This document shows positions 8,763 through 15,074 of a stretch of DNA of 54,373 nucleotides, in pieces. The position numbers and the translations under genes were made by a program. Every line of letters starts with the position of its first letter. Position 1 is the stretch's first letter. Origin of the DNA: DASPWV01 sp046727855 (GTDB lineage: Bacteria; Acidobacteriota; Vicinamibacteria; Vicinamibacterales; UBA2999); NCBI GenBank assembly GCA_046727855.1, contig JBKPDL010000148.1, positions 1 through 54,373 of the forward strand, written 5' to 3'. The notes under the pieces were generated by a model. The model was not told the DNA's origin. It worked only from the letters and a program-made list of their open reading frames with translations, and made no database searches.

Positions 8763-9152
8763 ATGGCCGGTCCGTCCGACAAGCTCTCGCGCCGCGAGCG
8801 CGAGATCATCAACGTACTGTTCGCCCTGGGCGACCGAGCGTCGGCCGAAGAGATTCGCGAACGTCTGAGCGACCCGCCCAGCTATTCGGCCGTTCGCGCC
8901 ATGCTCGCCAAGCTCGAAGCCAAGGGCCATGTACGGCACCGCGAAGAAGGACTCCGCTACATCTATTCGCCAACGGTGTCTCGGAGCACCGCCCGCCGCG
9001 CCGCCTTGCAACAGTTGGTGCGCGTGTTTTTCCGTGGTTCGCCTGGTGACGCGGCCGCGGCGCTCCTCAAAAACGAAGATTGGACAGACGACGAGCTTGA
9101 TGCGCTCTCGGCCGAAATCGAGCGGACGCGTCAGGAACGGAGGCGGTCGTGA
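8763..9152 (+). CDS. BlaI/MecI/CopY-family transcriptional repressor
   Basis: 129 residues, the normal family length. The N-terminal winged helix reads LSRREREIINVLFALGDRAS, then EEIRERLSDPPSYSAVRAML (recognition helix) and KLEAKGHVRHREEGLRYIY (wing). The C-terminal helices give the dimer and the usual cleavage region. Members repress their own operon and are inactivated when the partner M56 protease is triggered. The stop codon overlaps the next start (GTGA), so the two proteins are translationally coupled. The promoter holds two palindromic operators. The ATG at 8763 was chosen over longer frames because of the GGGGAG site. Confidence 0.92.
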   Translation: MAGPSDKLSRREREIINVLFALGDRASAEEIRERLSDPPSYSAVRAMLAKLEAKGHVRHREEGLRYIYSPTVSRSTARRAALQQLVRVFFRGSPGDAAAALLKNEDWTDDELDALSAEIERTRQERRRS

Positions 9153-10735
9153 ACACGATGTTCACCCAGTTAGCGGTTTTGATCAGCGGGGTCCCGACCC
9201 TCGCGCTCGTGCTCAAGACCACAGCTCTCGCAGTGATCGGCCTGGTCGTCGTGTCACTGCTGCGGCGTGCACGCGCGTCCGTTCGCCATCTCGTCCTCGC
9301 TGCGACGTTTGCCGCACTGGTCCTGGTGCCGTTAGGCGCGCTGCTCCTGCCGACGATTGCGGTACCCGTTTCGGTCGCTCGCGCCGCTGCCCCACCATCG
9401 CTCCCCCGGTCGCTGCCGGTCGAGCGCCAGCCTCCGAAGGCGATTCCACCGTCATCTACACCGGACATTCCTGTCGCCATTTCGCGGACAACTCTGGTAA
9501 TGGGAGGTTGGGCGGCAGGCGTCCTGCTATGCGCGGCTCCGCTGCTTGCCGCGTTATGGCAGCTGCGCCGCCTCCGTCGCACGTCTCTACCGTGGCTCGA
9601 AGGACAGACGCTCGTCGACTCGCTCGCGCGCGAAGCCGGCATCACGACGTCCGTCGCGGCGCTTCTCCACGAGACGATGCCCGCGCCGGTCACATGCGGC
9701 GTGATCGATCCTGTCGTCATCCTTCCCGCCGACGCACCGCGATGGAGCGCACCTTCGCTACGCCGCGCCATCGTCCACGAGCTCGAACATGTCCGCCGCG
9801 GGGACTCGTGGGTGCACGTGGCGGCACGCGCAATCTGCGCGCTGTATTGGTTCAATCCGGTTGTGTGGAGGGTACATCGGCAGCTTGTGCTCGAGGCGGA
9901 GCGCGCATGTGACGACGCCGTCATGGAAAAAGAGGAAGCGGCGCAGTACGCCGAGCAGCTCGTTGCGCTGGCGCGGCGCTTGTCGGCAGGCGGCGCGCAG
10001 CCGGCGCTGGCCATGGCGGCGCGCAGCGATCTGGCGCGTCGCGTCTCGGCGGTGCTCGACGACCGACAGGCGCGCGGGCGCGCCGGACGGGTACGCATTG
10101 CCCTGGTTGCGGCGCTCGCGAGTACGCTCGCTCTCGCAATCGCCCCTCTGCGCACCGTCGCATCGCTTGCTGCGGATATCCCCGCCATCGGCGAGCAAGG
10201 ACGCAATCGCGCGCGCGTCGTGGCGCTCGATCGCGCGTTGGTCGAAACCGCCGAGAGCGGCAACGTCGACGAGTTGAAGTCACTTCTCGACGCCGGCGCT
10301 CAGGTCGATGCCACGGTTCTCGGCGACGGCAGCGCGTTGATCATCGCGGCACGCGAGGGGCATCTCCGGGCGGTTTCGCTTCTGCTCGATCGTGGCGCCG
10401 ATCCCAACCTTGGCGTGCCAGGCGACGGGAATCCCTTGATCATGGCCGCCCGAGAAGGACATCTCGAGATCGTCGAGCTGCTGCTCAATCGCGGGGCAAA
10501 CATCGATCAAGTCGTGGACGGCGACGAGAACGCGCTCATTCAAGCGAGCGGGGAAGGACGGCTCGATGTCGTCAAGCTGCTCGTCGCGCGAGGCGCCAAC
10601 GTGAATGCGCGCGTCTGGGCGGACTCCGCCTACCGGCGGCCGAACGGTGAGTGGCGCACCCCGCTCAGCATGGCGCGCCGCGGGGGCCACAGAGAGGTCG
10701 AAGCGCTTCTGCTATCAGCAGGCGCCCGGGAGTAG
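9149..10735 (+). CDS. M56 (BlaR1/MecR1-type) membrane metalloprotease with C-terminal ankyrin repeats
   Basis: 528 residues from a GTG start; GGAGG lies 5 bases upstream and the codon overlaps the blaI stop. Hydrophobic helices occur near residues 20-70 (two), 115-135 and 308-325. The zinc protease motif is H210-E-L-E-H214 in IVHELEHVRRGDSW, with the downstream EAERACDDAV that supplies the third ligand. In BlaR1 the C-terminus is a beta-lactam-binding sensor; here that domain is absent and residues about 363-525 form four to five ankyrin repeats (GHLRAVSLLLDRGADPN, GHLEIVELLLNRGANID, GRLDVVKLLVARGANVN). After the last helix the repeats should lie outside the cytoplasm by analogy with BlaR1. 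Its likely target is the coupled BlaI repressor. The signal sensed is unknown. Confidence 0.9.
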   Translation: MNTMFTQLAVLISGVPTLALVLKTTALAVIGLVVVSLLRRARASVRHLVLAATFAALVLVPLGALLLPTIAVPVSVARAAAPPSLPRSLPVERQPPKAIPPSSTPDIPVAISRTTLVMGGWAAGVLLCAAPLLAALWQLRRLRRTSLPWLEGQTLVDSLAREAGITTSVAALLHETMPAPVTCGVIDPVVILPADAPRWSAPSLRRAIVHELEHVRRGDSWVHVAARAICALYWFNPVVWRVHRQLVLEAERACDDAVMEKEEAAQYAEQLVALARRLSAGGAQPALAMAARSDLARRVSAVLDDRQARGRAGRVRIALVAALASTLALAIAPLRTVASLAADIPAIGEQGRNRARVVALDRALVETAESGNVDELKSLLDAGAQVDATVLGDGSALIIAAREGHLRAVSLLLDRGADPNLGVPGDGNPLIMAAREGHLEIVELLLNRGANIDQVVDGDENALIQASGEGRLDVVKLLVARGANVNARVWADSAYRRPNGEWRTPLSMARRGGHREVEALLLSAGARE

Positions 10736-11076
10736 GAAACTGGGAGATCATGGAGATCAGGGAGATCGGACAACAGGGAGATCAGGGAGATCCGGGAGAT
10801 CGGACAACGGGGAGATCAGGGAGATCAGGGAGAAAAGAAAAGAAAACTATTACTCCCCGATCTCTCCGATCTCCCTGTGATACTTCTCCCCGATCTCTCC
10901 GATCTCCCTGTGATACTTCTCCCCGATCTCTCGATCTCCCTGTGATACTTCTCCCCGATCTCTCCGATCTCCCTGTGATACTTCTCCCCGATCTCTTGAT
11001 CTCTCTGTGATACTTCTCCGCGATCTCTCGATCTTCCTGTGATACTTCTCCCCGATCTCCTCGATCTCCCTGTTCA
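10736..11076. repeat. mirror-like inverted array of GGGAGATC units between convergent genes
   Basis: The left part (to about 10835) is built from GGGAGATCAGGGAGATC-type units with two GGACAAC interruptions. After an A-rich linker (AAAAGAAAAGAAAA) the right part is the complementary strand of the same units (GATCTCCCTGTGATACTTC and so on) in six copies with a period of 32-33 bases (TGATAC at 10878, 10911, 10943, 10976, 11008, 11040). The whole could fold into a long hairpin. It begins directly after the TAG of the M56 gene and ends directly before the TAG of the opposing TonB frame, so both flanks read TAG followed by a similar arm. Confidence 0.85.
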
Positions 11077-11496
11077 CTACCGCGGCATGCTGAAGTTGAC
11101 GGTGACCGTCAGAATGAACGGTACCGGCACGCCGTTCAACAGCAGGGGCTCGTAGCGCCACTGCTTTACGGCGACCGCAGCGGCAGACTGCAGCAGCGGA
11201 TTGCCATTGAGCACCCGCACTGATTCGACTCGGCCGTCCTTGTTCACGGTGGCCTCGAGCACAACCGAGCCCTCCACCTGTGCCGCCTGCGCAGCCGGCG
11301 GATAAGCCGGATTCACTCGATTGGTCAGCGAAGGCGCATTTACCTGTCCGCCGACTCGTATCGGCCCCTGCGGCTTGGGCGGCGGTGGTGGAGGCGCCAA
11401 CGCGCCTTCCACGCCCCCAGCAACGCCGCCGGGGATTCCACCAGTTATGAGTTCAAGAGCGGTAACTGCAATGACAGCGCCCGTGCAGCTGGACAA
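11077..11496 (-). pseudogene. TonB C-terminal domain protein, N-terminally truncated
   Basis: The 139-residue frame contains a full TonB C-terminal domain: NPAYPPAAQAAQVEGSVVLE, then DGRVESVRVL and AVKQWRYEPLLLNGVPV, ending in VTVNF. Before it come a Gly/Val-rich linker and a proline run (PPPPPPK). The N-terminal membrane anchor and ExbB-contact segment that every working TonB needs are missing. The frame has only a TTG at 11496 and reaches a TAG at 11556-11554, with an extragenic palindrome (11503-11522) sitting at the breakpoint. Most likely the gene lost its 5' end. An unorthodox TTG-started soluble protein is a less likely alternative. Confidence 0.7.
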
Positions 11497-11502
11497 TAAG
11501 GT

Positions 11503-11522
11503 CGCGGAGCTAAAGCTCCGCG
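11503..11522. repeat. extragenic palindrome (CGCGGAGCT-AA-AGCTCCGCG)
   Basis: Perfect 9-base arms around AA, followed by CTAC. An inverted near-copy lies at 11643-11662, and variants with different arm bases at 31625-31644 and 43962-43983. It sits at the truncated 5' end of the TonB frame. Confidence 0.75.
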
Positions 11523-11588
11523 CTACATGACTGTTGACTGGATTGGCATGATGCTAATTGGATTCGCTATAGCGTGTGTGTCGTGACA

Positions 11589-11628
11589 GGGCGGGCCGTA
11601 GCGAACGGAGCGGACCGTGGGCCCGCCC
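11589..11628. terminator. strong GC hairpin between TonB remnant and ankyrin gene
   Basis: GGGCGGGCC (11589-11597) pairs with GGCCCGCCC within 11619-11628 across a 20-base loop region. There is no T-tract, so it may act as an extragenic hairpin rather than an intrinsic terminator. Confidence 0.4.
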
Positions 11629-11642
11629 GTCTCACCACGTAG

Positions 11643-11670
11643 CGCGGAGCCTTAGCTCCGCGGCGTTTTT
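11643..11670 (+). repeat. extragenic palindrome followed by T-tract
   Basis: CGCGGAGCCTTAGCTCCGCG (11643-11662) is an inverted near-copy of the palindrome at 11503. GGCGTTTTT follows, so in the plus direction it resembles a Rho-independent terminator; it abuts the stop codon of the minus-strand ankyrin gene. Confidence 0.6.
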
Positions 11671-13609
11671 AACACACCACACACTTATGGCTGTTTTTCG
11701 ATCCCAGCCTCTCGAGCAGTGCAACCGTTGAGGTAAACGGCGACAGCCGCTGAACCGGGCTGTTCGCCATGTCGGCCACGGTCTGGCCGCTGCGCGCCAC
11801 GGCGGTCACATCCGCACCCTTTGACACGAGATATAGGATCGCGTCGTTGTCGCCGCGGGCCGCGGCGTGATGAAGCGCGGTGTAGCCGTCGTTATCGCGC
11901 GCGTTGACGTCGGCGCCGAGCTCTTCGATCAGGTATTTGAGCGCGGGGAGCCATCCGTCTGGCGCATGGCGATGGGCGTTGCCGGCGAAGCCTTCGCCGT
12001 ACTCGACGCCTGCGGCGGCGTGCAGCGGGAACGCACCAGGACCGCCGTACTGGATCGCGGGCGCGTCGTAGCGCACTTGATTTGCCTCGGGCGTTGGCGG
12101 CACCGCGCCGCCCGCGCCAACGTCACGTCCAACGAGCGCACCGCCCGGCTGAGCGGCCGGCTGAGCGCCCGGCTGACCGGCGCCCGGCTGACCGGCGCCC
12201 GGCTGACCGGCGGGAGGCGGACCGCCGCCGCGACGAATCGCCTCGCGCGGCGCCATTGTCGGAATGTTGGGATCCGCGCCGTAGTTGACGAGCAGCTTCA
12301 TCGCCTCTACGTCCGTCGAGTACGCCGCACGCCAGAACGCCGTTGAACCGGAGGTGTCGGCGAGACCGCAATTGCGGTTGCCGCATCCGGTGTAGACCAT
12401 GATCCAGGGATGCGATTTGATGCGCGCGTTCGGGTCGGCGCCGTGATCGAGCAGCGCCTTTATCACGTCGAGATACGTTGCCTTCTGCAGCTCGAGCTCC
12501 TGCGGCTGCGGGAAGCGCGTACGTGGCTGCCACTGGACGTTCACCGCGGCCCATAGTGGTGTCACACCGTTGCTCGCCGCGGCGATATTGGTATCCGCAC
12601 CCTTCTCGATCAGCAGCATCGCGACGTCGAACTGTCCGTTGATGATTGCCGTGAGCAGCGCGCTGGCCTTTTCGCCGCCCCCAACGTTGTTGACGTCTGC
12701 GCCGCCTTCAATGAGGGCGCGCACCGATTCGACGTAGCCCTGCCGCGCGGCGTGATGCAACGCCGTGAGACCGCCCTTTGCCGTGACCGGCGGGTTAATC
12801 TCCTCGGGATTGAAGTTGGGATCGCGTCCGCCGCGTCCTTCGGCGTTGGCCGCGGGAGGCTCCGGAGGGGGCAACTTGCCCGACAGCAGCAGCTCGCGAG
12901 CGGCCTGAATCGCCGCCTGAATCTGGCTCGCGGTCGGCTTCTCGCCTTTTGCCACTGACGTCTCGAGCACCTTAGCGGCGCGATTTCGCGCCGCGCGATC
13001 GAGCGCCGACTCTTTTGCGATGTCAACCGTCTTGGTCGAAACGTTCGCATCGGCGCCGCGGTCGAGCAGCAGCTTGATCGCGTTGACGCGATTCTGCGCG
13101 GCCGCAAAGATCAGCGGCGTCTGGCCCCACTCGGATTCCTTGGCATTCACGTCAGCGCCATGATCGAGCAGCGCCTTGATCACGTCGGGATTGCCGGAGG
13201 AAGCGGCGAGATGCAGCGGCGTTGCCGCCGAGTTCGTCGTGCGCGCATTGAGGTTGGCGCCAGCCTTGACCAGCGACTCGACGACTGCCGGATTGCCCGA
13301 ATTGCCGGCCAGGTGCAACGGCGTGTACTGACCGATGCGCGTAACCGAGCTCACCTTGGCGCCGGCGTAGAGCAACATCGTGGCAAGTTCAGCGTCGCCG
13401 CGCTGCGCCGCCCAATGGAGCGCGGTCATGCCGTCGCCCTGCGCCGCATTGACGTCGCCACCCTGCTTGAGCAGCGTGCGTACCGCCTCGCGATCCCCGC
13501 GCATCGCGGCGTCGGCGACACCAGCGGTGGACGTGGCGGCAGCGAGCGCCGCCGACATGCTGAGCGCCGTTATGAAGGCGCCGAGGTAGCGTCCCGAACG
13601 AAGTGTCAT
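11669..13609 (-). CDS. secreted ankyrin-repeat protein
   Basis: 646 residues. A Sec signal peptide (GAFITALSMSAALAAATSTA) is followed by about nine to ten ankyrin repeats, for example GDREAVRTLLKQGGDVNAA, GDAELATMLLYAGAKVS and GNPDVIKALLDHGADVN. They are interrupted by linkers, including a Gly/Pro/Gln-rich stretch encoded by a 15-base tandem repeat at about 12171-12217. The protein ends in HKCVVC, a C-terminal CxxC pair. GGGGGA stands 4 bases before the ATG. It is the third gene of a minus-strand cluster (DUF1592, DUF1552, this) with an 11-base gap to the previous stop, so it probably acts with those exported proteins. It may scaffold a periplasmic complex; no enzymatic domain is visible. Confidence 0.88.
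   Translation of the reverse strand: MTLRSGRYLGAFITALSMSAALAAATSTAGVADAAMRGDREAVRTLLKQGGDVNAAQGDGMTALHWAAQRGDAELATMLLYAGAKVSSVTRIGQYTPLHLAGNSGNPAVVESLVKAGANLNARTTNSAATPLHLAASSGNPDVIKALLDHGADVNAKESEWGQTPLIFAAAQNRVNAIKLLLDRGADANVSTKTVDIAKESALDRAARNRAAKVLETSVAKGEKPTASQIQAAIQAARELLLSGKLPPPEPPAANAEGRGGRDPNFNPEEINPPVTAKGGLTALHHAARQGYVESVRALIEGGADVNNVGGGEKASALLTAIINGQFDVAMLLIEKGADTNIAAASNGVTPLWAAVNVQWQPRTRFPQPQELELQKATYLDVIKALLDHGADPNARIKSHPWIMVYTGCGNRNCGLADTSGSTAFWRAAYSTDVEAMKLLVNYGADPNIPTMAPREAIRRGGGPPPAGQPGAGQPGAGQPGAQPAAQPGGALVGRDVGAGGAVPPTPEANQVRYDAPAIQYGGPGAFPLHAAAGVEYGEGFAGNAHRHAPDGWLPALKYLIEELGADVNARDNDGYTALHHAAARGDNDAILYLVSKGADVTAVARSGQTVADMANSPVQRLSPFTSTVALLERLGSKNSHKCVVC
12171..12217. repeat. 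15-base tandem repeat inside the ankyrin gene
   Basis: Three copies of CGGCGCCCGGCTGAC in tandem encode repeated Gly-Gln-Pro-Gly-Ala units in the linker between ankyrin blocks. Copy number is likely to vary between strains. Confidence 0.7.
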
Positions 13610-13620
13610 GGCGTCCCCCG

Positions 13621-15033
13621 TTACGCGACTGTCGTGCTGACCGGTGACGATAGCGAGAACTCACCCGTGCTGTCGCCGAGCTGCTTGATCTCCTCGACAC
13701 CGAGGTTGTGCAGCAGCGTCAACATCACGTTTGCCATCGGCGTCGCGTCGGCCGCCTTGAGGTGCACGTTGCCCTTCAACATGCCGTTGCCATGACCAAA
13801 GAGCACCAGCGGACAGCGGCGATGGTTGTGGATGTTGGCGTCCGCCATTGGCGAGCCCCAGATAATGAGCGTCTTGTCGAGCAGGTTCTGGTCGCCATCG
13901 ATGGTCGCTTTCATCTTCTCGAGGAAGTACGCCATCTGGCCAACGCGGAACTTGTTGATCTTGTTGAACTCCATGATCCGCTCTTCGCGGTTGCCGTGAT
14001 GCGATGAGGGGTGGAACGGCTGCTGCGATTCGCACTCCGGGAACACGCGGTTCTGCGCGTCGCGGCCGGTCTTGAACGAAATCACGCGGGTCATGTCGCT
14101 CTGCAGGGCAAGCACCTGCAGGTCGAACATCAACTTGATGTGCTCGCTGAACGAGTCAGGTACGCCCGCGGGCGCTTCGGGCAGCGCGCGCTGCTCGCCG
14201 CTCGTGTTGTGCGCTTCGATCGCCTGGATGCGGCGTTCGAGCTCGCGCACGTTGTCAAGATAGCGATCGAGCCGCGTGCGGTCGGCAGCGCCGAGCTCCG
14301 TACGAATGCCCTGCACTTCGCCCGCGACCCAGTCCAGGATGCTGCGGCGCGTGACGCGGCGTGCGGCGCGATCTTCCGGCGTGCCGCCCTGACCGAACAG
14401 CATCTCGAACGCGACGCGCGGATCGCGAATCATCGGTAGCGGTTCGTTCGGCGACGCCCAGCTGATCGAGTCCGTATAGGCGCACGAATAGTTATAGGTG
14501 CAGCCGCCCGCCTGATCGAGGTTCTCGATGCAGAACTGCATCGACGGAAGCGGGTTCGACTGGCCAAACTGCTTGGCATACATCTGGTCGAGCGAAGTGC
14601 CGGCCCAGATGTCAGAACCCTGCGTCTGTTTGGGGTGCGACTGCGTGAGGAACACCGCGCTCGAGCGGAAGTGGTCGCCGCCGATTTCCGGCAGCGCAAA
14701 CGCCTCCGCCATGCGGCAGTCGGTGTTGCTGATGATGGTCATGTAGTCGCGGTAGGTCTCGAGCGTCTTGAGCGGATTGTCCGCGACGAGCGAGAAGTTC
14801 GACCCGGTCTGCTGCGGAGCGTAGAGGAACTTGGTGGCTCCCCAGTTGTTGCAGCCGGCGAGGCCGTGGACCTCCTCGATGCACACCAGCCGGGTGCGAT
14901 CGGGCGCCGCGGCCTTCACCCCGCCACCCATTCGCGACGGCACCATCGCGTCCAGAAACGGCAACGCCACCGTGACTCCCACGCCGCGGAGGAACGTCCG
15001 GCGGGGCATGTGCTTTCGAGAGATGAAGTGCAT
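13621..15033 (-). CDS. DUF1552 family protein with Tat leader
   Basis: 470 residues. The N-terminus has a twin-arginine leader (MPRRTFLRGVGVTVALPFL), the usual start of DUF1552 proteins. Later blocks typical of the family are LVCIEEVHGLAGCNNWGATK, the asparagine/histidine-rich FHPSSHHGNREE, and LIIWGSPMADANIHNHRRCP near the C-terminus. These proteins nearly always accompany DUF1592-type cytochrome-like proteins in Planctomycetes, Acidobacteria and relatives. The fold is thought to resemble sulfatase/alkaline-phosphatase relatives, but the reaction is not established. It lies 41 bases after the DUF1592 gene on the same strand and 11 bases before the ankyrin gene. Confidence 0.9.
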   Translation of the reverse strand: MHFISRKHMPRRTFLRGVGVTVALPFLDAMVPSRMGGGVKAAAPDRTRLVCIEEVHGLAGCNNWGATKFLYAPQQTGSNFSLVADNPLKTLETYRDYMTIISNTDCRMAEAFALPEIGGDHFRSSAVFLTQSHPKQTQGSDIWAGTSLDQMYAKQFGQSNPLPSMQFCIENLDQAGGCTYNYSCAYTDSISWASPNEPLPMIRDPRVAFEMLFGQGGTPEDRAARRVTRRSILDWVAGEVQGIRTELGAADRTRLDRYLDNVRELERRIQAIEAHNTSGEQRALPEAPAGVPDSFSEHIKLMFDLQVLALQSDMTRVISFKTGRDAQNRVFPECESQQPFHPSSHHGNREERIMEFNKINKFRVGQMAYFLEKMKATIDGDQNLLDKTLIIWGSPMADANIHNHRRCPLVLFGHGNGMLKGNVHLKAADATPMANVMLTLLHNLGVEEIKQLGDSTGEFSLSSPVSTTVA

Positions 15034-15074
15034 CGTCCGAGTCTCCCTTTAACGCGGGCGGCGCGCCCGCGAGG

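Noticed and set aside
10860..11076. Regular 32-33 base period resembling a CRISPR array
   Set aside because: The repeated unit is continuous, without unique spacers, and no cas gene is present; it is a tandem/inverted array.
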